A DNA stretch of 37,119 bases from Candidatus Saccharimonadota bacterium (GTDB lineage Bacteria > Patescibacteriota > Saccharimonadia > Saccharimonadales > Saccharimonadaceae), in assembly GCA_028289095.1 (NCBI GenBank), contig JAQGGY010000004.1, positions 1 to 37,119 of the forward strand. The letters run 5' to 3'. Position 1 is the stretch's first letter. Each line of letters starts with the position of its first letter. Of the stretch, positions 1 to 9,154 are shown in pieces. The notes under the pieces were generated by a model, which saw nothing but the letters and a program-made list of their open reading frames with translations, was not told where the DNA came from and did no database searches. A program made the translations under genes and the position numbers.

Positions 1-32
1 GCGATAATTATTAATGTTTCTACTGTTTCCAT
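1..32 (-). CDS. N-terminal start of a downstream CDS (METVETLIII...), truncated by the window edge; probably membrane protein
   Basis: ATG on the minus strand at 32-30 followed by an open frame with hydrophobic residues to the window edge; lies just downstream of radA on the same strand. Confidence 0.35.
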   Translation of the reverse strand, partial: METVETLIII

Positions 33-47
33 GTTAGTTCTTTCTGA

Positions 48-1400
48 CTATTGCAAATAGTCAATTAAGGCTTGGCGTAAATCACCGACACCTTTGATAA
101 ATGAGTCCTTTTGCCCTGATTTTGGAGCAATTGCCTGGGTAAATCCAAGCTTTTTTGCCTCGGCGATACGACGGTCTGCGCTGTGAACACTACGGATTTC
201 GCCACCGAGTCCTATTTCACCGAAAACAACAAGTTCGTCACCTAGTCGTTTACCTGCCGCTGCGCTGGCAATCGCCATACAAATCGCAAGATCAGCTGCT
301 GGATCGTTTAATTTTAGCCCGCCGACAACATTTATATAAATGTCTTTATCTGATAAATTTAACTTCGTTCGTCGTTCAAGGACGGCAATCAAAAGGTTGA
401 GGCGGTTTAAATCAAAACCCGAGGCTGTACGCTTAGGATATCCGAAACTGGTTGGATTGACAAGTGCCTGAATTTCAACAAGCAACGGCCGAGTACCTTC
501 TAGCGTCGCCATAACGACCGATCCGTCCGCATTTTGGCGCTCGGCAAGCAACGCCGCTGATGGGTTTTCAACCACACGTAGCCCTTGTTCGTACATCTCA
601 AATATCGCTGCTTCATTTGTTGATCCAAAGCGGTTTTTCACCGCGCGTACCACCTTAAAGCCACCGTAGCGATCACCTTCGAATTGCAACACAACATCCA
701 CTAGATGCTCTAGTACCTTCGGTCCCGCAATGCTACCCTCTTTCGTGACATGTCCAACCAGCACAACAGCGGCACCTGCTTCTTTGGCGGCGCGGATAAT
801 CACATTACTACTATTTGTAATTTGGCTGACCGTACCTGGAGCAGATGTAATTTCATCCAGACTTAGCGTCTGAATCGAATCAATAATGACTAATTTATAA
901 GCACCCGAACGGATAGTCGCCGCAATGTCATCCGCGCTAGTACTTGCCACAAAATGTAATTGTTCGCGAGTATTCGCACCCAATCGCTCAGCACGCAACT
1001 TAACCTGACTAGCGGACTCTTCGCCACTGGCATACAATACTGTCTGCGTCTTACCGACTTCACTAGCCACCTGCAATAGCAGTGTACTTTTTCCAATACC
1101 CGGCTGCCCAGCCATCAACATAACGCCACCTGGCAAGATTCCACCACCAAGTACGGCATCTAGATCGCTATACCCTGTCGTCAGACGCATTGCAGTTTCT
1201 TCTATGGAAATTGACTGCATCGTCTGAGGCGTTAACACGCGCCCGCTACTTGCGCTTTTTGCTACCGCTGATTTGCCTTGACTGACCGCGGCCTGTTCAA
1301 CCAGCGTATTCCATTCACCGCAATTATCACACTTACCTATCCATTTCGGATATGACGCGCCACAGTTTTGACAGATAAATTGTGTTCTACTTTTAACCAT
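48..1400 (-). CDS. radA: DNA repair protein RadA/Sms
   Basis: N-terminal zinc finger CQNCGASYPKWIGKCDNCGEW, Walker A GQPGIGKSTLL, RadA KNRFGSTNE motif, Lon-like C-terminal domain. Confidence 0.97.
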   Translation of the reverse strand: MVKSRTQFICQNCGASYPKWIGKCDNCGEWNTLVEQAAVSQGKSAVAKSASSGRVLTPQTMQSISIEETAMRLTTGYSDLDAVLGGGILPGGVMLMAGQPGIGKSTLLLQVASEVGKTQTVLYASGEESASQVKLRAERLGANTREQLHFVASTSADDIAATIRSGAYKLVIIDSIQTLSLDEITSAPGTVSQITNSSNVIIRAAKEAGAAVVLVGHVTKEGSIAGPKVLEHLVDVVLQFEGDRYGGFKVVRAVKNRFGSTNEAAIFEMYEQGLRVVENPSAALLAERQNADGSVVMATLEGTRPLLVEIQALVNPTSFGYPKRTASGFDLNRLNLLIAVLERRTKLNLSDKDIYINVVGGLKLNDPAADLAICMAIASAAAGKRLGDELVVFGEIGLGGEIRSVHSADRRIAEAKKLGFTQAIAPKSGQKDSFIKGVGDLRQALIDYLQ

Positions 1401-1429
1401 TATGCCTATTATAGCATTTGACGTTAGTG

Positions 1430-2431
1430 TTACAGACTGGGCGCTGGTGCCAAGCTACTGTCGATGCTTTTGTTTAACGCTTCCGACTCGCTAGCAATAA
1501 TCAATAATTCTTCACGCAATGCGTCAAACCTCTTCCTCTCTTGGTTAATACTTTCGCGCATAGCGTCAAGTGAAGCCGCACGAGAGACTAAATTCGCCCT
1601 TTCTTTGTCAAAATCAGCTTGTGACGAAAAATCACCATCGCTAGCGCGGCCGTTAAAGTCAGAAATATCCTGATTTAGCTGATTCACTTGGCGGTTATAG
1701 CTGGCGGTACTTATTTCTATACTTTCCTTTAATGCCGTCAGCTGATTACTTAGCTCTTCGCTACGTATCTGCAATTCAGCAAAAATACTGGCATACCGAG
1801 TATGTAACGCTACTACTTGACTACGATCGGTGAAATATTTTTTATAATGCGCTTCTAATTCAGCACTAACATTTATAACCTCGGTGCCGATGATTGAATG
1901 CAATTCGTTATCACGTTCGCCAGGCTCAGTACGAGCATAGAATGCCATCCGCTCCGCAAAGTCACTGTCTCTACTAAGTTTCGCATACTCAGCTTCAACC
2001 AACGAATTGACCGCATTACGCTCGGCGTCACCCATGCGCAGATATGCCGCATGTAACATTTCATGAGCCGAGGTTACCTCGCGGATTCCGTCAAGCTTCG
2101 GATTGGGGACATTATAGATATATATTCTGTCACTGTCATAGCAGCCTAAAATAGCCGTGCTTTTTTCGATTCGCGAACACTTGTCATTGAACGCCTGCGT
2201 CCTTTCAAGGGAGGGACGGCTTGCGTAAAATAAGAATTCGCCCTTCTCACTCATAGCAGTCCGGCCAACAAAGCCTGCAATTTCTTCGGTAGGCTTGTAC
2301 TGCCACACCGCAATGTGGTCAAGAATAAGTTGACGATTCCCTAAAAGGACCAGTGTAATCGCAACAGATATGAGCGTAACAACCAAACTGGCAATGTAAC
2401 CAGCAGATTTAAACTGTTTCGTGTCTAACAT
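1430..2431 (-). CDS. Membrane-anchored protein with an HExxH (HEMLH) motif and C-terminal coiled coil; putative zinc metalloprotease-like
   Basis: N-terminal TM segment (YIASLVVTLISVAITLVLLG); HEMLH at 2051-2065; long E/Q/R-rich C-terminal helix. Confidence 0.65.
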   Translation of the reverse strand: MLDTKQFKSAGYIASLVVTLISVAITLVLLGNRQLILDHIAVWQYKPTEEIAGFVGRTAMSEKGEFLFYASRPSLERTQAFNDKCSRIEKSTAILGCYDSDRIYIYNVPNPKLDGIREVTSAHEMLHAAYLRMGDAERNAVNSLVEAEYAKLSRDSDFAERMAFYARTEPGERDNELHSIIGTEVINVSAELEAHYKKYFTDRSQVVALHTRYASIFAELQIRSEELSNQLTALKESIEISTASYNRQVNQLNQDISDFNGRASDGDFSSQADFDKERANLVSRAASLDAMRESINQERKRFDALREELLIIASESEALNKSIDSSLAPAPSL

Positions 2432-4889
2432 TAATTACTATTTTACCCTTTTGTGCGCCAACTTCAAGCACACTGCCTTTTTCATATTCACCCGACAGTA
2501 TACCATCAGCGATTCCATGTTCAAGTTCATCTTGGATCGCACGTCGAAGCGGACGGGCACCGAATTTTTCATCGTAGCCTTTTTCAATCAACAAACGCTT
2601 TGCAGCCGGTTTAATGACCAAGTGTATGCCCTTACGAATAACGCGTTCCTGCAACTCGTTAATTAGATTGTCAAAGATTCTGCTAATTTCCTTGCGTGTC
2701 AGCGCTCGGAATGTGACAATGCTATCAAAGCGGTTGATTAACTCTGGCCGCATCATTTTTGATAGCGCCGCTTTAGCTGAAGCCGCGTTTTCTTCGTGGA
2801 TGGCGTCTAGCTTTTGCGCGTCGTTTTTTGAACTAGCATGGAAACCTAAACTTGATTCTTTCATCATACGGTCTGCACCTAAGTTGCTCGTCAGAATGAT
2901 AATCGTGTTTGTAAAATCTATGCTTCGATTTTTTGAATCAGTCAATTTTCCATCTTCGAGCAACTGCAATAACAATTGGAAAACATCTGGATGTGCTTTT
3001 TCGATTTCATCAAATAGCACGACACTGTACGGCTGTCGCCTAATCTTGTCGGTTAATTGCCCGCCATCGTCATAGCCAACGTATCCTGCTGGCGCGCCTA
3101 CTAATCGACTGCTGGTGTGTTTCTCTCCAAATTCGCTCATATCAATTTTTATCAATGCATCATCACTGCCAAATACTTCACGCGCAAGCACGCGAGCAAG
3201 TTCGGTTTTACCTACACCGGTCGGACCCATAAATACGAATGAACCGATTGGTCGTTTCGTACTTGCCACGCCACTACGGCTACGTCGTATCGCCTGAGCA
3301 ACTTTTTCGACTGCTTCATGTTGACCAATAATATATTTACCAAGGTGTTTTTCAAGTGTACGAAGCAACTTTGCTTCTGATTTTTGTACTCGCTCGACAG
3401 GGATACCTGTCATAGTTGCGATTGCATGTGCAATATCGTTATCCGTTAATTTAATCGGGGTATTTTGCTCGTAATCTTGGCGCGTTTCTTCGAGTTTGAC
3501 GCTGATTTGACTGATACGTGTTTTGTATAACGCCGCGCGCTCGTAATCTTCGCTAGCAACCGCATCTTCCATTTTTTCGTTCAGATTTTTTAATTGCCTA
3601 GTAAAGTCGCGTAGCTTGCTTGGTTTGCGACCAGATTTTACACGGACCAACGCAGACGCTTCATCAATCACATCGATTGCCTTGTCGGGCATGAACCGTT
3701 CACTAACATAGCGATCGGCCATATAGACAGCGTCTTCGATCACCTCGTCACTCATCGTGACGCCATGGTGACTTTCGTAATGGCTGCGCAGACCTTTCAT
3801 AATAGCAATCGTATCCTTGATATTAGGTTCGGGAACAATAATCGTTTGAAAGCGTCGTTCAAGGGCACTATCCTTTTCGATATGCTTGCGGTATTCATCC
3901 AGTGTCGTTGCGCCAATCAAGTGCAGTTCACCGCGCGCAAGCGCAGGTTTAAGCATATTAGCTGCATCTAGCGCGCCTTCAGCCGCACCAGCACCAACAA
4001 GCAAATGTAGTTCATCGATAAAAATAATGACATTCTTTTGCTGCTTCAATTCTTCGACAACCTTTTTTAGGCGCTCTTCAAATTCTCCACGGTATTTCGT
4101 ACCCGCGATCATCGCCGCAAGGTCAAGCTGTATTACGCGCTTGTCTAGCAAGTGGTCAGGCACATCTTCGCGAGCAATACGCTGCGCCAGGCCCTCAACG
4201 ATCGCCGTCTTGCCAACACCAGGCTCACCAATAAGTACAGGGTTATTTTTTGTACGACGGCTAAGGATAGTGACAAGACGCTCTTCCTGCTCGTCACGTC
4301 CAATAACTGGATCGAGTTCATTCTGCTTAGCTTTGCTAGTCAGATCAATGCCGAACGTTTCCAACATGCCACCGCGTCCAGCGCGGCGCTTTGTCGGATT
4401 TACTGCTGTGGTATCATTGTCGCCATATGAACCATTTTGACGATCAAAAAACTCTTCAAGTTCGCTGGTTAGCTCTGTAACATCTATATTCATGTCACGA
4501 AGCAGTACGGTCGCACGTGCATTTTTTTGACTAAGGATACTATACAAAATATGTTCAGTACCTAGATAATCGTGATGGAATTCTTGGGCGATATCCCAAC
4601 CCATTTTTAAAGTCAGTTTTGCTGTTTCAGACAAGCCTTTTGCGCCAGTACTGACGACAAGTGTTCGCGGCGTTAAATTCAGTGCAAGTTCTGCGCGGTC
4701 TAGCGTTATACCCGCATCAGCAAGTACCTTTGCGCCAACCGACGATCCTTGCGCTAAAACACCGAGTAAAAGATGCTCGGTGCCGATATATGCACTCCCA
4801 TACCCACGCGCAATTGCGTCGGCATGCTGCAGACTGACACGTGCGTTGTCAGTTAAGTGCGATAGGAAATCAGCGAAATCATCTGCCAT
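2409..4889 (-). CDS. clpC: ATP-dependent Clp protease ATP-binding subunit ClpC
   Basis: Two Clp N repeats, two AAA+ domains ([33 protein letters not shown]), UVR-like middle region. Start set at MADDFADFL (4889) rather than the longer tracked ORF. Confidence 0.96.
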   Translation of the reverse strand: MADDFADFLSHLTDNARVSLQHADAIARGYGSAYIGTEHLLLGVLAQGSSVGAKVLADAGITLDRAELALNLTPRTLVVSTGAKGLSETAKLTLKMGWDIAQEFHHDYLGTEHILYSILSQKNARATVLLRDMNIDVTELTSELEEFFDRQNGSYGDNDTTAVNPTKRRAGRGGMLETFGIDLTSKAKQNELDPVIGRDEQEERLVTILSRRTKNNPVLIGEPGVGKTAIVEGLAQRIAREDVPDHLLDKRVIQLDLAAMIAGTKYRGEFEERLKKVVEELKQQKNVIIFIDELHLLVGAGAAEGALDAANMLKPALARGELHLIGATTLDEYRKHIEKDSALERRFQTIIVPEPNIKDTIAIMKGLRSHYESHHGVTMSDEVIEDAVYMADRYVSERFMPDKAIDVIDEASALVRVKSGRKPSKLRDFTRQLKNLNEKMEDAVASEDYERAALYKTRISQISVKLEETRQDYEQNTPIKLTDNDIAHAIATMTGIPVERVQKSEAKLLRTLEKHLGKYIIGQHEAVEKVAQAIRRSRSGVASTKRPIGSFVFMGPTGVGKTELARVLAREVFGSDDALIKIDMSEFGEKHTSSRLVGAPAGYVGYDDGGQLTDKIRRQPYSVVLFDEIEKAHPDVFQLLLQLLEDGKLTDSKNRSIDFTNTIIILTSNLGADRMMKESSLGFHASSKNDAQKLDAIHEENAASAKAALSKMMRPELINRFDSIVTFRALTRKEISRIFDNLINELQERVIRKGIHLVIKPAAKRLLIEKGYDEKFGARPLRRAIQDELEHGIADGILSGEYEKGSVLEVGAQKGKIVINVRHETV

Positions 4890-4958
4890 AATTCTATTAT
4901 CAATCCTCCCTAGCGGTAGCGCAAGCATTTTATGCTATTACCCACCTTACTATCAATT

Positions 4959-4988
4959 ATTATAACCAAAAGTTAGCACTCAAGTCAA
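4959..4988 (-). promoter_or_regulatory. clpC promoter (TTGACT-N18-TATAAT) overlapping CIRCE
   Basis: Minus strand: -35 TTGACT at 4988-4983, -10 TATAAT at 4964-4959. Confidence 0.7.
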
Positions 4989-4999
4989 TAGAGTGCTAA
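4973..4999. promoter_or_regulatory. CIRCE operator (HrcA binding site)
   Basis: TTAGCACTC-AAGTCAATA-GAGTGCTAA: exact match to the TTAGCACTC-N9-GAGTGCTAA consensus. Confidence 0.95.
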
Positions 5000-5003
5000 T
5001 AAT

Positions 5004-5032
5004 TTGACAACACTAGCTTTTCGCATTAAATA
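5004..5032 (+). promoter_or_regulatory. Divergent promoter TTGACA-N17-TAAATA
   Basis: TTGACA 5004-5009, TAAATA 5027-5032, 4 bp from the CIRCE. Confidence 0.65.
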
Positions 5033-5082
5033 GGCGCATAATGAATACAACTAATGTACCAAGTACATGGAAGAGGACAAAT

Positions 5083-5151
5083 ATGGCGAAGAGTACTGAT
5101 CGAAGAAAAGAAACGAAGAAACCTAAGCAAAAAAAGGTTACGGCCGTTTAA
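5083..5151 (+). CDS. 22-aa very basic small protein MAKSTDRRKETKKPKQKKVTAV
   Basis: ATG with upstream GAGG; stop overlaps the next start (TAATG). Below the ORF-track length cutoff. Confidence 0.55.
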   Translation: MAKSTDRRKETKKPKQKKVTAV

Positions 5152-5372
5152 TGCCACCTCTAATGACCGTCGATGAAATCACGACTAAGTTAGAACAATT
5201 ACAATCTGATCCAAAGATGGTTACAAAAAGTGCCTATAGTCCATCTGCCGTCGACTACCCTGACAACAAACTACCGTTTGTCCAGATTCACCTTGCCTAC
5301 CTAAAAAAGCACCACCAGGTTAACCCTGCACAGTATATTTCTAATTTAGAAATCATGATCAAGCAGCGATAG
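5151..5372 (+). CDS. Hypothetical protein, 73 aa
   Basis: Start overlaps the stop of the 22-aa ORF; followed by a terminator. Confidence 0.65.
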   Translation: MPPLMTVDEITTKLEQLQSDPKMVTKSAYSPSAVDYPDNKLPFVQIHLAYLKKHHQVNPAQYISNLEIMIKQR

Positions 5373-5388
5373 ATTCGTTCAACCAATT

Positions 5389-5418
5389 AAAAACCTCCGC
5401 AGTGCTGCGGAGGTTTTT
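5389..5418. terminator. Bidirectional intrinsic terminator between the 73-aa ORF and nusA
   Basis: AAAAACCTCCGCAG-TG-CTGCGGAGGTTTTT. Confidence 0.9.
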
Positions 5419-5433
5419 AATTGCAGTAATAAT

Positions 5434-6564
5434 TTACTCTTCCGTTGATTCCTCGACGGCGTTCATCAAACTGTCTTCAATGTTTTTACGTGGTTTAGCG
5501 TCGGCTGGCTTTTCAGCAGCGACCTGTGCAGTTTCGATATCTAGTTCATAACCAGTCAAACGACTAGCAAGGCGTACGTTCTGTCCGCCACGGCCGATAG
5601 CAATAGATTGCTGATCTTCGTAAACAAATACTTTGGCACGTTTAGCAGCTTCATCGATTTCGACTCTGACTACTTCCGCAGGACTAAGCGCGTTACGAAT
5701 GAATTGTTCGTTGTTTGCATCATATGTAATGATGTCGATTTTTTCTTGGTCGCCAATTTCGTTCATTACGGCCTGGACACGAGTACCATGACCGCCAACG
5801 AACGTACCGACTGGATCAACACCAGGAACGGTAGAAACGACAGCTAGTTTTGTACGGCGACCAGCTTCGCGGGCAATCGCTTTGATTTCAACAGCGCCTG
5901 ATTCCATTTCTGGCACTTCTTGGCGGAAAAGGTATTCTACAAACGCTTCGTTGCCACGTGACAAAATCAATTGTGGACCACGATTGTCGCGCTCGATGTC
6001 TTTAATAAATACCTTGATGCGGCTACCTATGCTATAAAATTCGCCCTGGATCTGCTCGCTCTGGGGAATAATTCCCGTCGCTTTGCCTAGTTCCACGCGG
6101 ATAACACGCGGTTCGACACGTTGGACAATACCGTTGACGATCGTACCGATTTTATCTTCGTATTCTTCCAAAACAACTTCACGTTCTGCTTCGCGCAGAC
6201 GTTGCAATACAACCTGTTTTGCCGTCTGTGCAGCAACACGGCCAAAGCTAACTACTTCGAATTTCTCTTCAATCGTATCGCCCATAACTGCATCTTTTTT
6301 TACTTTTTTAGCGTCTTCTAAGCTAATTTCAACAGCGTCGCTGCCAACTTCTTCGACAACTTCGCGAGCGACGAATACATTTGCAGTACCGTCATTAACA
6401 TTCAGTTCAGCACGTACTTCTTGGTCACGTTCACCGTTGTCACGGCGCCATGCAGCAGCAATTGCCTGTTCGATCACAGACAATACGACTTCTTCTGGTA
6501 AGTTTTTTTCTTCTGCAATCGTGCGGACTGCTAATGTCAATTGTTTGATATTTATATCTTCCAT
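5434..6564 (-). CDS. nusA: Transcription termination/antitermination protein NusA
   Basis: NusA N-terminal, S1 and KH domains (VGTFVGGHGTRVQAVMNEI; SIAIGRGGQNVRLASRLTGYELDI); SD AAGGAGA. Confidence 0.96.
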   Translation of the reverse strand: MEDINIKQLTLAVRTIAEEKNLPEEVVLSVIEQAIAAAWRRDNGERDQEVRAELNVNDGTANVFVAREVVEEVGSDAVEISLEDAKKVKKDAVMGDTIEEKFEVVSFGRVAAQTAKQVVLQRLREAEREVVLEEYEDKIGTIVNGIVQRVEPRVIRVELGKATGIIPQSEQIQGEFYSIGSRIKVFIKDIERDNRGPQLILSRGNEAFVEYLFRQEVPEMESGAVEIKAIAREAGRRTKLAVVSTVPGVDPVGTFVGGHGTRVQAVMNEIGDQEKIDIITYDANNEQFIRNALSPAEVVRVEIDEAAKRAKVFVYEDQQSIAIGRGGQNVRLASRLTGYELDIETAQVAAEKPADAKPRKNIEDSLMNAVEESTEE

Positions 6565-6587
6565 GACGTGTTCTCCTTATTTTTATG

Positions 6588-6611
6588 AAAAAATCCGACC
6601 TGCTGGCCGGA
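6588..6611 (-). terminator. Intrinsic terminator in the nusA leader
   Basis: Minus strand TCCGGCC-AGCA-GGTCGGA then TTTTTT; directly upstream of the nusA SD. Confidence 0.75.
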
Positions 6612-6634
6612 ATTAATGTACTACACGTAGTATA

Positions 6635-7264
6635 TCACCTGTTACTACCCTTAGCAAGCAATTTCACTGCCGGCACTTTTACTGACACAAACGGATTATC
6701 CTGAATATAGAATCGCCAAAGCACCTCCTTGGCTTTACTTATTCCTATCCGCGTCGTGGCAACGATATCTGATTCAGGTAATTCAGGCTGTATGATAAGC
6801 CTAAGCGGAGGTTTTGATAAATCATGCCCATTCATATTCAAATCTATCCCCAACGCCTGGCAAAGTTTTGCCGGCCCATTCGTCACATCTATTCCCGTCT
6901 TACCTTTTCGCCGTACTTCCAACAAGCTGGCATTGGTGAGTGGCTCTACTGCGCGAATTAATACTCCAGCACCAAACCCTTCATCCCCGGCTACTATATT
7001 GCAACAATAATGCATACCATACGTAAAGTAGACATACGCGCGACCCGCTGGCCCAAACATCGTTTCGACGCGTTGCGTGCGTCCATTATAGCTATGGCTC
7101 GCCGCATCGGTTTGATCATATGCTTCGGTTTCAACGATTTTCAACTGAGCGGTCTGTCCGTCTATTTCACGCTCTAAAATACATCCCAGTAATCTTCTTG
7201 CTGCGGTACTAGCGTCGGTCTCGAGGACAGAAAAATCATCGCTTTTTATTCGATCGGATGCCAT
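6635..7264 (-). CDS. DNA-3-methyladenine glycosylase, AAG/MPG family
   Basis: KIVETEAYDQTDAASHSYNGRTQRVETMFGPAGRAYVYFTYGMHYCCNIV, typical of the AAG family. Confidence 0.93.
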   Translation of the reverse strand: MASDRIKSDDFSVLETDASTAARRLLGCILEREIDGQTAQLKIVETEAYDQTDAASHSYNGRTQRVETMFGPAGRAYVYFTYGMHYCCNIVAGDEGFGAGVLIRAVEPLTNASLLEVRRKGKTGIDVTNGPAKLCQALGIDLNMNGHDLSKPPLRLIIQPELPESDIVATTRIGISKAKEVLWRFYIQDNPFVSVKVPAVKLLAKGSNR

Positions 7265-7476
7265 TGCCCATCGTCACCTTTCTGATATTTGTGTTTAACG
7301 GCAGCCCATGCAACCCGATGCGACACTCCTTCACGATCGACATCATCACCACGATCCTGAGGGTTTTTATATTCGTCATAGGCACTATTAAACGCCGCTT
7401 TATAAATATCCTGCGCATGATCCGGCAACACGCGCTTTACATTTTCAGGCAAATCATCTACTTTTTTAAATGGCAT
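7246..7476 (-). CDS. ChaB family protein
   Basis: LPENVKRVLPDHAQDIYKAAFNSAYDEY...REGVSHRVAWAAVKHKY, typical of ChaB; SD AAGGAGGTG. Confidence 0.9.
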   Translation of the reverse strand: MPFKKVDDLPENVKRVLPDHAQDIYKAAFNSAYDEYKNPQDRGDDVDREGVSHRVAWAAVKHKYQKGDDGQWHPIE

Positions 7477-7527
7477 ATGTCACCTCCTTAATAATTTAGT
7501 TAGCTAATAAAGCCCCGAACCTCAGTC

Positions 7528-7854
7528 CTATAATCTTTCCTTCTCTCTTTCTTTTTCCGCAATCTTACTATCAGCTTCAGACCTAATTTGTTCTATTTCG
7601 GAATCGATCTGTCGCGCCCTGGCGTCCTGTAGTAACGATGCTTGTGATAATTGCTCCGACTCACTTTCATATCCATCAGCTTCGGCGATAAGGCGCTGCG
7701 CACGCTCGTCTTCGACTGCAGCCTTCGTTTCATCGCCATTTTTCCTGTATTCTTCAGCATTAAATGTAAAGCGTTCAGCTTGATGACGGTTACTAGCTGC
7801 TTTTGCCTGCAAATCCTGTGCCTGACTACCTAATTGTTGACTATTCATAAACAC
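7528..7854 (-). CDS. Hypothetical coiled-coil protein, 108 aa
   Basis: Charged Q/E/A-rich helical sequence; GGAGG upstream of the start. Confidence 0.65.
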   Translation of the reverse strand: MFMNSQQLGSQAQDLQAKAASNRHQAERFTFNAEEYRKNGDETKAAVEDERAQRLIAEADGYESESEQLSQASLLQDARARQIDSEIEQIRSEADSKIAEKEREKERL

Positions 7855-7929
7855 ATACCTCCTTCTCTGTATCTATTTTAACTCTTTCATAGATTCGTAC
7901 AAAATGCCGAATCATAGTAAAATAGAAAT

Positions 7930-8319
7930 ATGACTACAGAACAACAAACACCACTCGAGGGAACCAAGATGGCGAATTTTACGCCACTTTCATCCGTACC
8001 CGAGCTTCAAGTTATTGATATTACCGAAGGAACGGGCGAAACCGTACCTGCAAATGCCACGATTACTGCGCACTATACCGGAGCGCTATGTAAAGACGGC
8101 ACAATATTCCAAAGTTCACACGATTTTGGCAAACCAATTACGTTCGGTCTTGACCAAGTTATTACCGGCTGGTCAAAAGGCGTGCCTGGCATGAAAGTTG
8201 GCGGAATACGACGTCTGATCATTCCATCAGCAATGGCGTACGGATCTGTACGTGCTGCAGCGAATATACCTGCGAATTCTGATTTGGTTTTTGACATTGA
8301 ACTTGTCGAATTGAATTAA
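7930..8319 (+). CDS. FKBP-type peptidyl-prolyl cis-trans isomerase
   Basis: ITAHYTGALCKDGTIFQSSHDFGKPITFGLDQVITGWSKGVPGMKVGGIRRLIIPSAMAYG...IPANSDLVFDIELVEL; start may be 7969. Confidence 0.95.
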   Translation: MTTEQQTPLEGTKMANFTPLSSVPELQVIDITEGTGETVPANATITAHYTGALCKDGTIFQSSHDFGKPITFGLDQVITGWSKGVPGMKVGGIRRLIIPSAMAYGSVRAAANIPANSDLVFDIELVELN

Positions 8320-8332
8320 TACTATTTTAAAC

Positions 8333-8369
8333 AAAATATCCCCCTGGCAAAGCTAGGGGGATATTTTTT
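8333..8369 (+). terminator. Intrinsic terminator after the FKBP gene
   Basis: AAAATATCCCCCTGGC-AAA-GCTAGGGGGATATTTTTT. Confidence 0.9.
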
Positions 8370-8490
8370 ATAGATCAAGATGATTCTCAGCGTATACTCA
8401 CCTGTCTATATGCCTTTACAAATATTACAACACGAGTTATTATTAACATAACCAAGATAAACATTTCTATTTACTAAAAGTACCAATATT

Positions 8491-8540
8491 ACTAAATACA
8501 GGGAGGTTCATCAATACTCAACTAAATCAAGGAGGTTCAT
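8491..8540 (+). repeat. Direct repeat of the SD-containing leader upstream of the sortase operon
   Basis: ACTAAATACAGGGAGGTTCAT (8491-8511) versus ACTAAATCAAGGAGGTTCAT (8521-8540). Confidence 0.75.
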
Positions 8541-9137
8541 ATGAAAAAACTATTATTAGGATTGGCTATCGCCACACTAAGTCTAAGCGGCACAAGCGCA
8601 TCAGTAGGCGCAACGGATAGCTGTACAATATCGAATACCGGCCCCGATTCAACAAATTCATGCGTCGTCAAAGAAGACTTTACGTGTAAAGTCGAAAATG
8701 ACAACAAATTCACGGTAATCAATAAAAACAACCAAGAAGCCACTTCCGGCAGCGCCGCAGTCAGTGGAAACACGACCGGCGGCAGCGCAACTTCAGGCTC
8801 GGCAACCAATTCAAATGGCACCGTCATCGATGTGACGATTACAAATAGTGGCTGCGTTGTCGCAGCGGTCACACCACCAGCACCAGTCACTCCGGTCGGT
8901 GGCTCGGGTGGCGGCTCAGGTGGCGGTCAACCAGTCAGCGGCATGGGTGCAGCGCAACCACGACCAGTCGGTGGTATGGGCGCCGTAGCTGCTCCACAAA
9001 AAGCCGCACCAACAATGTTGCCAGACACTAGTGCAACATCAACAATTGGCATTACCGCAGGTCTTGTCGCGTTATTAGCGGCTGCAATTGTCGGATCACG
9101 ATTTGCCGTCGGCGCATATAGCAATATAAAATCCTAA
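8541..9137 (+). CDS. Secreted surface protein with signal peptide and C-terminal LPDTS-TM sorting-like signal
   Basis: Signal peptide MKKLLLGLAIATLSLSGTSASVGA; Gly-rich linker; LPDTS at 9018-9032; hydrophobic GITAGLVALLAAAIVG and short basic tail. Confidence 0.8.
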   Translation: MKKLLLGLAIATLSLSGTSASVGATDSCTISNTGPDSTNSCVVKEDFTCKVENDNKFTVINKNNQEATSGSAAVSGNTTGGSATSGSATNSNGTVIDVTITNSGCVVAAVTPPAPVTPVGGSGGGSGGGQPVSGMGAAQPRPVGGMGAVAAPQKAAPTMLPDTSATSTIGITAGLVALLAAAIVGSRFAVGAYSNIKS

Positions 9138-9154
9138 TAACATTTTAAGTAGCG

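Noticed and set aside
155-4440. Plus-strand ORFs antisense to radA, the HExxH gene and clpC (e.g. 155-400, 2614-3075, 3886-4440)
   Set aside because: Low-complexity Ser/Arg-rich or atypical translations opposite strongly conserved genes; shadow ORFs.
6083-6616. 177-aa plus-strand ORF opposite nusA
   Set aside because: Ser/Thr/Arg-rich antisense translation opposite a clear NusA; no independent start signals.
8073-9124. Minus-strand ORFs opposite the FKBP and surface-protein genes
   Set aside because: Shadow ORFs created by codon bias and Gly/Ser-rich sequence on the coding strand.
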